A stretch of 64,000 bases of DNA, from the NCBI RefSeq assembly GCF_024112395.2, contig NZ_CP078013.2, positions 2,232,001 through 2,296,000 of the forward strand, given 5' to 3'. This document shows positions 23,655-32,006 of this stretch, piece after piece. The stretch comes from Pseudomonas pergaminensis. GTDB taxonomy: Bacteria; Pseudomonadota; Gammaproteobacteria; Pseudomonadales; Pseudomonadaceae. The stretch's first letter is position 1; the number at the start of each line of letters is the position of its first letter. The notes beneath the pieces are model-generated. The model did not search any database and had not been told where the DNA came from. It worked only from the letters and a program-made list of their open reading frames with translations. The translations under genes were made by a program, and so were the position numbers.

Positions 23655-24641
23655 ATGACCCTCTTCTACGACGCCCGCGGCAATATCTATGGCGTGGTCA
23701 GCCCGACCTCTTTGAGAGACAAGGGCATTGATATACCCGAGCGCGCTGACTTGGCGGCGGGCACTCGCAACCATTGGACAGCATCGGCCATCGCCTCTGA
23801 ATGTGAGTGGGACTCTGCATCACGCCCGGCCGGTGGCAAGGCTCACCGCTGTGATGGCCTGCTGGTCGGGCCGTTCCAGGCCGAGCCACCGTTCGACCTG
23901 CTGATCGTCAACACCGACGGCTCCCTGGCCGAGCGCAGTGGCAATGGCTTGACGATTTTCGCCCAAGCCCTCACCGACCAGGGCCTGATGGACGCGGCCT
24001 GTGAGTTGCGGGTCCATCACGACCAAACGGATACGCTATCGCCAGTCGCCACGCGGATGGAGCCCGCCGTTCGTGAACGGGTCGCGGGGTTCTGGCTTGA
24101 GCTGGGTGCGCCGGCGTTTGGTCCGACGGCGGTGGGTGCGCAGGCGGTTGGCCAGGTGTTTCTGGACCGGGCCGAACTGAGCCATGTCAGTGCGCTGGCG
24201 GCGATCAACCCTCAGTGGGCGACCAGTCAATTTGTTCGGGTAGGTAATCCGCATTGTGTGACGTTGGTCCCGCAAATATCAGCGTTGCCAGACAACGCCC
24301 AGATGCTGCAGCCAGCGCTGTTCGACCCCTTGAAGGCGATCGCCTTTGCGCCCCCGGTCGGTGGCGGCCAGCCATGTGGCGCGGGAGTCAACTTGCAATG
24401 GGCGGCGCGCCAGCCCGGCAACCGCGTCATTGCACGGGTGTTCGAGCGCGGAGAGGGGCCCACGGCGTCTTCCGGAACCAGCGCCAGTGCGGTGGCATGC
24501 GCGGCCTGGCGTGCGGGCTGGGTCGAGAGCGGTGAAGTCGCGGTGGTGATGCCGGGTGGCATTGCGCCGGTACGCTTGCACACTCAGGGCGATACGGTGC
24601 TGAGCGTCAGCCTGTTCGGTACTGCACGGTTGCAAGCATAA
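23655..24641 (+). CDS. Diaminopimelate epimerase-fold protein lacking both catalytic cysteines
   Basis: A 328-residue protein with the two-lobed DapF fold. Lobe 1 carries NTDGSLAERSGNG (86-98), where DapF has C-G-N-G, so Ser95 replaces the first catalytic Cys. Lobe 2 carries GEGPTASSGTSAS, where DapF has A-C-G-T/S-G, so Ser273 replaces the second. The substrate-binding VGNPHCVTLV (196-205) is kept. Normal epimerases need a Cys pair to swap a proton at the alpha carbon, so this is probably not the housekeeping DapF and may be an isomerase or dehydratase on another substrate. It stands alone on the plus strand. Alternative assignments in the same fold are PhzF- or proline-racemase-like enzymes. 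Confidence 0.72.
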   Translation: MTLFYDARGNIYGVVSPTSLRDKGIDIPERADLAAGTRNHWTASAIASECEWDSASRPAGGKAHRCDGLLVGPFQAEPPFDLLIVNTDGSLAERSGNGLTIFAQALTDQGLMDAACELRVHHDQTDTLSPVATRMEPAVRERVAGFWLELGAPAFGPTAVGAQAVGQVFLDRAELSHVSALAAINPQWATSQFVRVGNPHCVTLVPQISALPDNAQMLQPALFDPLKAIAFAPPVGGGQPCGAGVNLQWAARQPGNRVIARVFERGEGPTASSGTSASAVACAAWRAGWVESGEVAVVMPGGIAPVRLHTQGDTVLSVSLFGTARLQA

Positions 24642-24942
24642 GCCTGTTGAACAGTTGACGCCGTGATGGGGTGTCAGCTGTTTCTCTTTTAGTTAGTTGC
24701 TCTTGCGAACATTAATGTAGGGCATTTCTTGTTATTAAGAAGTGGCACATTGACTCGTTTTATTATTTTGTAAAAGACACTTCCAGCTTCGCTGTACGAA
24801 ACTTCTTTTTTATTTTAAAGCGGTCGATTTCCGCCCGTAATCGCTAAGCTTTGAAGCGTTGAGGCGCTTTTTCTCGGTGACGTGTTCTTTAACGAGAAAG
24901 AGTATTCCAGGGTGATCATTCATTAGCGGCGGGTAACAAAGG
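24642..24942. other. AT-rich intergenic region before vgrG
   Basis: About 300 bp without a credible gene. The stretch 24690-24850 is strikingly AT-rich for this genome, with TTGACT at about 24751 followed by TATTATT and TTGTAA elements that could form a promoter for vgrG. I see no clear terminator or repeat. A short minus-strand open frame across its end overlaps vgrG and looks non-coding. Confidence 0.5.
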
Positions 24943-26961
24943 ATGGTTAACGCGTTTGTTTCGTCACGTTTCAAACTGACACTTACAAGTATCAACATTG
25001 ACTTCCAAGTGCTGGCATTCAAAGGCAGCGAGTTCCTTGACCAGCCGTTTTCCATGCGGGTGCAGGTGGTGAGTGAAGACCCTGCCCTTGACCTGCAAGC
25101 GTTGCTCCACCAACCCGCGTACCTGGACTTCGGTGAGGCGAATGGCGGCCTGCATGGACAGGTTTACGCCATCGGCCGCGATGGCCCCGGCCGGCGTGTC
25201 ACGCGCTATCACCTGACCTTGGCGCCCCGCCTGGCTTGCCTTGCACACCGACGCGACCAGCGAATCTTCCAGCAGCGCAGCGTGCCACAGATCATCGCGG
25301 CAGTCCTTGAGCAACACGGCATCCTGGCAGACGCCTACGTGTTCGAGTTGGGCCCCGTGGTTTACCCGCCGCGCACATTCTGTGTGCAGTACGCGGAAAG
25401 CGACCTGCACTTTATCCAGCGGCTGTGTGAAGAGGAGGGCATTCACTACCATTTTCGTCACAGCGCGAACGCCCACATGTTGGTATTCGGTGACGACCAG
25501 ACGGTGTTTCACCGCTTGCCCGTGCAGCGCTATTGCACTGCGGGCGGGCCATCGGCCGATACCCAGGTTATCCAGCGTTTCGATGTGCGACTGGGCACAC
25601 GCAGCCAGATGACGGTGCGCCGCGACCATGACTTCGAACACCCTTCGTTGCGCCTGCAGGACGCCGCCGGCTCTGATGCTGCGCAAGTGCTTGAGGACTA
25701 TCGCTACCCTGCAGGCTTCACCACTCATTCACGGGGCAAGCGATTGGCACGGCGGGGGTTGGAACGTCACCAGCGCGACCGTCTTCGGGCATTGGGCAGG
25801 AGTGATCAACCCGCGCTGCGCAGTGGGCATTTCCTTGAATTGCGCGATCACCCCGATCCGTCTTGCAACGACTTGTGGCTCATCACGTCGGTGCGTCACG
25901 AGGGCTATCAGCCGCAAGTGCTGGAAGAGGCAACACCGGCGACCGATGCAGGCCTTAAGTACCGCAATCGCTTTACCGCGACGCCTTGGCAAGCGGTGCA
26001 TCGACCGCCCCTCAAGCACCCCAAGCCGACTATCAATGGCAGTCAGACTGCAACCGTCACGGGGCCGCCGGGTGAGGACGTGCATTGTGATGCCTATGGC
26101 CGGGTGAAGGTGCGTTTCCACTGGGACCGCCTGGACAAGGCGGATGATAAAAGCAGTTGCTGGGTTCGGGTTGCATCCGGATGGGCCGGTGATGGGTTCG
26201 GCGCAATGATGATCCCGAGAGTGGGCATGGAAGTGCTGGTGACCTTCCTGGAAGGCGACCCGGACCGGCCGTTGATCAACGGCTGCCTGCCGAATGCGTC
26301 GCACAGGCCCGCCTATGCCTTGCCACAACACAAGACCCGCAGTGTCCTGCGCAGCCGCAGCACCCTCGGCGGCGCAGGGGGCAACGAGCTGTACCTGGAA
26401 GACCGCCGTGGCGAGGAGCTGATTCACCTGCGTGCGCAACGGGACCTGGAGCAGCAGGTTGGTCATGACAGCCGCTTGGAAGTGGCGGGTGAGCGGCGGG
26501 AAGTCATCCAGGGGATGAGCACGACGCACCTGGGCAGCGAAGAACATCGCGAGGTCGGCGGTAATCGTCGCGTCGTACTCAAAGCGAGCGACCACCTCGA
26601 CGTACAAGACGACAGCCGGACGCGCGTTGGCCGGACCCTGTTCGTCGAGGCGGGGCAGCAGCTTCACCTCAAGTCCGGTGCCAGCCTGGTGATCGACGCC
26701 GGGGCGCAACTAAGCCTCAAGGCGGGTGGCGAGCACCTCGTCATCCAGGCGGGCGGCATTTTCAGCAGTCGTCCCATCACCCTGGGTGGTTCGCCGGCCA
26801 TCGCCCAAATGGCGAACGCCTCCGTGCCGGCTGACTGGCCAAAGATCTCCACGGTGCAGGTCACCATCATGAACCTGGCCAGGCGGCTGGGCGCCGATTA
26901 CTGCGCGGTATGCGAGCGCTGCCGCGAAGGCCTGTGTGACCTGACAGGGAGGGCCGCGTGA
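24943..26961 (+). CDS. vgrG: Type VI secretion tip protein VgrG
   Basis: A 672-residue VgrG spike. The N-terminal gp27-like part (about 10-370) includes FCVQYAESDLHFIQRLCEEE. The gp5 OB-fold and needle (about 390-640) include DAYGRVKVRFHWDR, SCWVRVASGWAG and IPRVGMEVLVTFLEGDPDRP. A repetitive region HDSRLEVAGERREVIQG to LKSGASLVIDAGAQLSLKAG forms the beta-helix. It sits at the tip of the T6SS tube and carries effectors. The C-terminal tail has four cysteines packed as C-x2-C-x2-C-x4-C. Adaptor, lipoprotein and lipase genes follow on the same strand, so this is a VgrG cargo island. No T6SS structural genes are in the window. Confidence 0.93.
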   Translation: MVNAFVSSRFKLTLTSINIDFQVLAFKGSEFLDQPFSMRVQVVSEDPALDLQALLHQPAYLDFGEANGGLHGQVYAIGRDGPGRRVTRYHLTLAPRLACLAHRRDQRIFQQRSVPQIIAAVLEQHGILADAYVFELGPVVYPPRTFCVQYAESDLHFIQRLCEEEGIHYHFRHSANAHMLVFGDDQTVFHRLPVQRYCTAGGPSADTQVIQRFDVRLGTRSQMTVRRDHDFEHPSLRLQDAAGSDAAQVLEDYRYPAGFTTHSRGKRLARRGLERHQRDRLRALGRSDQPALRSGHFLELRDHPDPSCNDLWLITSVRHEGYQPQVLEEATPATDAGLKYRNRFTATPWQAVHRPPLKHPKPTINGSQTATVTGPPGEDVHCDAYGRVKVRFHWDRLDKADDKSSCWVRVASGWAGDGFGAMMIPRVGMEVLVTFLEGDPDRPLINGCLPNASHRPAYALPQHKTRSVLRSRSTLGGAGGNELYLEDRRGEELIHLRAQRDLEQQVGHDSRLEVAGERREVIQGMSTTHLGSEEHREVGGNRRVVLKASDHLDVQDDSRTRVGRTLFVEAGQQLHLKSGASLVIDAGAQLSLKAGGEHLVIQAGGIFSSRPITLGGSPAIAQMANASVPADWPKISTVQVTIMNLARRLGADYCAVCERCREGLCDLTGRAA

Positions 26962-27797
26962 TGCCGAACATGCCAGGCCAATGGATGGACCAACAGCAAC
27001 AGGCAGGGCAGCGACTGTGCCTGATCCTTGAGGGGCAAAATGTTGCGCGTCAGTCGCTGCTGGCGGTACGCGACTTGCCAACGTATTGCAGCCTTTATGC
27101 CGAGACCGCCGTGGCGGAGTTACAAGCACAAGGCCCGGTGATCCTGTTGCTGGAACAGATCAATGAGCCCGAATTACTCGGCCTTCTGCAACAGCCAGAG
27201 ACGAATTGGGGATGGCTGGGCAGTCTGCCCAACGAGGATCTGGCGGCCGTGACTCGACACTGGCGTGACAGGCTGCTGGTGGGCTCGGAAGGCGTCCAGT
27301 CGATGTACCGTTTTCACGACAACCGCACCCTGGCGCGTGCGCTGGCCCACCTGGATCCGGAGCACTGGCCGGCCTTTCTCGGACCATTGATCAGCGTGTG
27401 CTACTGGCACAAGGGCCGCTGGCGCACGGCTGACAATCCAGCTCCCGGCGAGTACCCGGTGCCGGCCCCCGCGCCCTGGCTGGACACGCCCAACCCCAAC
27501 GCAGCGGCCATTCTGCACGCCAATATCCTGCGTTACCTGTTGACCGAGCACAGCGAAGACCTGGTCGCGCTGGCGGAGTTTCAGGATCCAAGGATCTGGC
27601 TGGTGCAGGTACTTGAGCAGGCCCGCGCCTGGCAATGGCGGGGGCCGGAACAGCTCGAGTTTCTGGTGGTTAGACGGTTGGAAGAGGCCACGCGCAGCAC
27701 TGTCATTCGGTGGCAGCCATTGGTGGGGGAAGCACCAGGCGACCACTATGAACGGGTGGTAGCGCAGTGGACATCAATGAGGGGAAAGGATGAGTAG
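26961..27797 (+). CDS. DUF4123 effector adaptor/chaperone for VgrG
   Basis: A 278-residue DUF4123-type protein. These adaptors (Tap/TEC) load a specific effector onto its VgrG. The family pattern of a conserved N-terminal alpha/beta part with L-x-L-L-E in ILLLEQINEPEL, then RFHDNRTLARALAHLDPEHW and ALLGP-like FLGPLISVCYWHKGRW, is present. It overlaps the end of vgrG by one base (a GTG one codon upstream is another possible start) and the lipoprotein gene by 8 bp. Its likely partners are the VgrG upstream and the lipase downstream. Confidence 0.82.
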   Translation: MPNMPGQWMDQQQQAGQRLCLILEGQNVARQSLLAVRDLPTYCSLYAETAVAELQAQGPVILLLEQINEPELLGLLQQPETNWGWLGSLPNEDLAAVTRHWRDRLLVGSEGVQSMYRFHDNRTLARALAHLDPEHWPAFLGPLISVCYWHKGRWRTADNPAPGEYPVPAPAPWLDTPNPNAAAILHANILRYLLTEHSEDLVALAEFQDPRIWLVQVLEQARAWQWRGPEQLEFLVVRRLEEATRSTVIRWQPLVGEAPGDHYERVVAQWTSMRGKDE

Positions 27798-28569
27798 GCG
27801 AAGGTGGGGTGTGTGGATTGCATTGGGGTTGGTGGGGCTGACGGGGTGCGCGAGGACGCCAGTTGAGCGGTTTACATTGGAGGTGGATTTGCCGGCGGAA
27901 TTTCGCTTCATCGGTGGCGCCAACTATGGGCCCGCGACGGGGGAAACCTGCACGTTGCCTAGGCGTCGAGGTAAGCGACCCGAGAGGAAGATCTTTATTG
28001 CGCGTTACAAACCGGTGGCTGAGCGCGTGAGTTTTGAGCTACCGCTGAGTGAGGTCATTGAAGGGTGCCCTACGGTTTTGCGCAGTGTGGATTTTAGAAC
28101 GTATGCGAAGTGGGGGCCCCGAGATTCAGACGTTGGAGGAGATAATTCAAGTTTCTCGGTTCGAGATTATTCGGACCCTGATGTACCGGGGATGCCAGAG
28201 ACGGGAGTTCAGGAACTACACCGACGATGTCAGTGGAGGTTTCGGACTGTGGGCCCACAGCACGCAATCATTAAGTTGCTTACATGCAGCGCTTTTGGGC
28301 TGGCGAGTCAGCCGCAAGAACAACAAACAGGCGTCGTAGTGCAGCGAGATCAGTTACGGGGAAAGACCCTCAGGACGACGCTTGTAGTGACTGATGAGGA
28401 AGCACCCTATTTTGACGATACGTGGGTGGCCGTTCCTGGCGGATGGAAGCGTTGCAAAGGCAAAAGTTTTGAAGACCTGTATGCGTTTTGCGACGGTAAT
28501 GCCACCGAATTCAAGCCTGTAAAAATGCCGGATGGTCGCATCTGTGATGTCTATCCATCGTGCAAGTAA
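27790..28569 (+). CDS. Lipoprotein, probable immunity to the T6SS lipase
   Basis: A 259-residue lipoprotein: basic N-terminus, hydrophobic stretch and the lipobox LTGC (Cys20) direct it to the periplasmic side of the envelope. The mature part has several cysteines (CTLPRRRG, RRCQWRF, WKRCKGK, ICDVYPSC) that could form disulfides. I do not recognise a named domain. Its place between the adaptor and the lipase, and its periplasmic destination, match Tli immunity proteins, which block phospholipase effectors delivered to the periplasm. DNA here is AT-richer than the flanks, as is common for immunity genes. Function is inferred from context. Confidence 0.65.
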   Translation: MSRRRWGVWIALGLVGLTGCARTPVERFTLEVDLPAEFRFIGGANYGPATGETCTLPRRRGKRPERKIFIARYKPVAERVSFELPLSEVIEGCPTVLRSVDFRTYAKWGPRDSDVGGDNSSFSVRDYSDPDVPGMPETGVQELHRRCQWRFRTVGPQHAIIKLLTCSAFGLASQPQEQQTGVVVQRDQLRGKTLRTTLVVTDEEAPYFDDTWVAVPGGWKRCKGKSFEDLYAFCDGNATEFKPVKMPDGRICDVYPSCK

Positions 28570-28583
28570 CAAGGAACAATTTC

Positions 28584-30734
28584 ATGACCCTGGAAGCACG
28601 GAAGCAACCTTTTTTCAGTGATGACAAGCCGGCCTGTGCATTGCGCGGGCATTGGGTGAGTTTTTGCCTGGTGGATGAACTCGGCGTTGGGACGGCCTAC
28701 GGTGGTCTGCCTTACACCCTTCACGATAGTGCGGGACAACAATACAAAGGTCGGCTGAATGGAGACGGATTCGCCGAGTTGAGAGATATTTACTGCGGCC
28801 CTGTAGTGCTTGTTTTTGACGACCTGTACTCAGGAACAGAGCCGTTGTATCGGCGGTTGATGTCGCGCCCAGCCTACAAGCTTCCTATCACCGAGCTTCA
28901 AATTCGTGCTGAACGGACTCGATTTGCTCGCTCCGACGGTCGGCGTACCGAAGATGATCAGGTTCAACAAACAACCGGCCGATTTTATCAAGTTGAAGTT
29001 CGCGATCTGGTCCGTCATGTCGCCCACTTGCCACCGATTGCGCAGCGAACTCATCAACCCCAGCGGCACGCGTTGAAGATGCTGGCGGACCTTGGCTTCG
29101 GGCCACCCCAATCTTGTTTGGCGGGAATCGCGTTGTTCCCCAACAACCATACGGTTCTGGAGGTTCGGCCACTGCGGGCGTTGCGTCCATTGCTTTCAAC
29201 CGAAGACAACTTCTGTGCCTTGAACCTGTATCAGCTTGCGTTGATGGCCACCTTGAGTTACTGCAATTTCGGCCAGGAGCCACCTCAACAGCCTCAAGAG
29301 GAGGTTCGTTTTCCACTCGACCCCAGCGTCGGTCATTTTTTTGCTGAAAAACTCTCGGGTTATCACGAGGCCTGGCGAGTCGATTCGGAGCAACAGCAAC
29401 GTTTCTATCCGATCTACGAAGAGGTCCCGTATTCCCGACGCTTCGAAATTTTGCCTTTCGATCCTGAGTTGTATCCAAAAAATCGACCGGACTTAGGTGA
29501 GAAGCAGGAGCACCCAGCGAGTTTGCATTTTTTTGATGATGAAGAGTTTGGTACTGATACGCAGGCCTTTATCAGTCATCACGATGAGGTGATCCTGATT
29601 GCTGTGCGAGGTACCGCCAGCGCTGCCGATGGGCTACGGGATGCAAACGCCCATCAGGTGGCTTTCGCCGAGGGTGTCGGCAAGGCACACGAAGGCTTCT
29701 ATCAGGCTTACCGGGCGATGCGTGATTTCGTGCTGCACTACCTCACTCAGTTTCATATAGGCCAACGAATCGTTATCTGCGGCCATAGCCTGGGCGGCGC
29801 AATTGCGTTGTTGTTGGCAGAAGCGCTACGTCGCATTCCCGATCATAACTACAATATCCTCCTCTACACCTACGGCGCCCCTCGCGCCGCCGACGCCGAA
29901 TTTACCCTCGGCGCCTCAACCCTGGTCCACCACCGCATCGTCAACCACAACGACCCCGTCCCCAGCGTGCCCGCCCCGTGGATGAACACCACCGCCAAAC
30001 TCTGGGTCCCAGGCGCCGTCACACTGTTCAGCGCCCCCGCGCCGGGTGGACTGCTGTTTGCCGCCGGCCTGGTACGTTTCGGCGGCAACCCTTACCAGCA
30101 CCATGGCGAACAGCAACACTTCATGCCGATCGTGCTCGCCGATGGCACGTATTCCTCGGTGATGTGGAAGCCGGGTTGTGAATCCATCCAAGAAGCCGGC
30201 TGCAACCGAGCGTTGCAACTCCACGGCGACATGCCCAATCGTGACAACCTGCTCCGGCAGCTATTCCAGGCCAACCAGCACTTCATGACCGCCAGCTACA
30301 TCCCGGCCGCCTGGGCGACCCTCCGGCGTTGGCAACAAACCCTGGAAAGCAGCGGGCCCCTGATAACGCCGAGGGAGTTCGAACTGGTCGACGGTGCCCT
30401 CGAGACCATGCGCCAGCAACTGCGCAACAAGCGCCGTGAACTGTCCCGCCTGAGGCCGGCCAACGATCGTGGCTACGAGCACAACGAAGCCTTGAACGCC
30501 GAGATCGACCGCTTGCACACCAGTCGCGAACGCCTTGCAAGCCTGCGTTGGCGCCGTCTGGAAGCCCGAGACGTCTATGGCAGTCACGCCCACAATGCCA
30601 ACTTGCAATCGAGCCTCAAGCGTTGGTTCAGCCACCGTGAAAACCGTGAGCCGGCCCAGGTCGCCAGCATCCCTCCCGACCTGCCACACGAATGGGGGAG
30701 GGCGCAGACGCTGGATATCGACGCGATCGTCTGA
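28584..30734 (+). CDS. T6SS lipase effector, class 3 lipase domain (Tle-type)
   Basis: A 716-residue protein with a class 3 lipase core. The nucleophile elbow GHSLGGA has Ser402, the acid is probably Asp457 in NHNDPVPSVP, and the His is at 506 or 507 in NPYQHHGEQ. The first 250 residues are an N-terminal domain with SLDPS-like VRFPLDPSVGHFF before the lipase. The last 130 residues are helical and charged (coiled-coil-like RQQLRNKRRELSRLRP). It should cleave membrane phospholipids of a competitor after delivery by VgrG. ATG at 28584 with AAGGAA upstream; an in-frame GTG at 28560 overlaps the lipoprotein gene. It converges on codA with a 9-bp gap. Confidence 0.8.
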   Translation: MTLEARKQPFFSDDKPACALRGHWVSFCLVDELGVGTAYGGLPYTLHDSAGQQYKGRLNGDGFAELRDIYCGPVVLVFDDLYSGTEPLYRRLMSRPAYKLPITELQIRAERTRFARSDGRRTEDDQVQQTTGRFYQVEVRDLVRHVAHLPPIAQRTHQPQRHALKMLADLGFGPPQSCLAGIALFPNNHTVLEVRPLRALRPLLSTEDNFCALNLYQLALMATLSYCNFGQEPPQQPQEEVRFPLDPSVGHFFAEKLSGYHEAWRVDSEQQQRFYPIYEEVPYSRRFEILPFDPELYPKNRPDLGEKQEHPASLHFFDDEEFGTDTQAFISHHDEVILIAVRGTASAADGLRDANAHQVAFAEGVGKAHEGFYQAYRAMRDFVLHYLTQFHIGQRIVICGHSLGGAIALLLAEALRRIPDHNYNILLYTYGAPRAADAEFTLGASTLVHHRIVNHNDPVPSVPAPWMNTTAKLWVPGAVTLFSAPAPGGLLFAAGLVRFGGNPYQHHGEQQHFMPIVLADGTYSSVMWKPGCESIQEAGCNRALQLHGDMPNRDNLLRQLFQANQHFMTASYIPAAWATLRRWQQTLESSGPLITPREFELVDGALETMRQQLRNKRRELSRLRPANDRGYEHNEALNAEIDRLHTSRERLASLRWRRLEARDVYGSHAHNANLQSSLKRWFSHRENREPAQVASIPPDLPHEWGRAQTLDIDAIV

Positions 30735-30743
30735 ACCAGGCCT

Positions 30744-31979
30744 CTAAACGAACTCAACCTGGGCTGGCTGGCGCTTCATCAACACCTTGCCGTCACGGAT
30801 CGAATACAGCGGCAGGCCCTGGCTGCGGATCACCTCGTAGTCGCTGTCCGCCGAGAGGATCAACAGGTTGGCAGGTCGTCCAGGCTCCAGGCCGTAGCGG
30901 TCACCCAGGGCCATGGCCTTGGCGCTGTTGTCGGTGACCAGGTCGAGGGCATTCTGCAGGTTGCGGTAGCCGAGCATGTGGCAGATGTGCAAACCGGCTT
31001 CGAGCACCCGTAGGATGTTGCCGTTGCCCAGGGGGTACCAGGGATCGACGATGGAGTCCTGGCCGAAGCACACGTTCATGCCGGCCTCCAGCAGTTCGTT
31101 GACCCGGGTGACGCCACGGCGTTTTGGGAAGGTGTCGAAGCGGCCTTGCAGGTGAATGCTCTCGGTGGGGCAGGAGACGAAGCTGATACCGGAGTGCCCC
31201 AGCAGGCGAAAGAGTTTGGCGCAGTAGGCATTGTCATAGGAGCCCATGGCGGTGGTGTGGCTGGCGGTGACGCGTGCGCCCATGCCACGGCTGCGAGCCT
31301 CTTCGGCCAAGACTTCGAGGAAGCGCGAATGCGGGTCGTCGGTTTCGTCGCAGTGCACGTCTACCAGGCAGCCGGTGCGTTCGGCCAGGTCCATCAGGAA
31401 CTTCACCGAACTCACGCCCTGGTCGCGGGTGTATTCAAAGTGAGGAATGCCGCCGATCACGTCGGCGCCCAGGCGAATGGCCTCTTCCATCAGTTCGCGG
31501 CCGTTGCGGTAGGACTCGATGCCTTCCTGGGGGAACGCAACGATTTGCAGGTCGATCAGATGCGTACTTTCCTGGCGGACCTCCAGCATGGCCTTGAGCG
31601 CCGTGAGGTCCGGGTCGGTGACGTCGACATGGGTGCGCACATGCTGGATCCCGTGGGCGGCGAGGGCCTGGATCGTCTTCTTGGCGCGGGTCTTGGTGTC
31701 TTCCTGGGTGATGGTGGCCTTGCGTTCGCCCCAGCACTCGATGCCTTCGAACAGGGTGCCGCTCATGTTCCAGCGCGGCTCGCCGGCGGTCAACGTGGCG
31801 TCGAGATGGATATGGGGTTCGACGAAGGGCGCAATTACCAGGTTGCCGGCGGCGTCCAGATCGTCGGCCGCCGCAATCGGTGACCCCGTTTGCGTGGTGA
31901 TGCTGGCGATCCGGCCATGTTCCAGGTGCAGATCATGCAGGCCTTCACGGTTGCGCAGGCGGGCGTTGATGATGTGCAT
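30744..31979 (-). CDS. codA: Cytosine deaminase
   Basis: A 411-residue amidohydrolase that matches bacterial cytosine deaminase. Metal ligands are seen in EPHIHLDAT, VHCDETDD and TASHTTAMGSY, and the catalytic region in FVSCPTESIHLQGR and CFGQDSIVDPWYPLGNGN. It converts cytosine to uracil and ammonia in the cytoplasm. The ATG at 31979 has AGAGGAA upstream; a frame extension to 32006 is unsupported. It is the third gene of a codB-pucR-codA run. Confidence 0.92.
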   Translation of the reverse strand: MHIINARLRNREGLHDLHLEHGRIASITTQTGSPIAAADDLDAAGNLVIAPFVEPHIHLDATLTAGEPRWNMSGTLFEGIECWGERKATITQEDTKTRAKKTIQALAAHGIQHVRTHVDVTDPDLTALKAMLEVRQESTHLIDLQIVAFPQEGIESYRNGRELMEEAIRLGADVIGGIPHFEYTRDQGVSSVKFLMDLAERTGCLVDVHCDETDDPHSRFLEVLAEEARSRGMGARVTASHTTAMGSYDNAYCAKLFRLLGHSGISFVSCPTESIHLQGRFDTFPKRRGVTRVNELLEAGMNVCFGQDSIVDPWYPLGNGNILRVLEAGLHICHMLGYRNLQNALDLVTDNSAKAMALGDRYGLEPGRPANLLILSADSDYEVIRSQGLPLYSIRDGKVLMKRQPAQVEFV

Positions 31980-32006
31980 GGGCAAGTTCCTCTTGGCTAA
32001 AAACAA

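Noticed and set aside
24810..25055. 81-residue minus-strand frame
   Set aside because: Overlaps vgrG antisense and the AT-rich leader, with no family resemblance.
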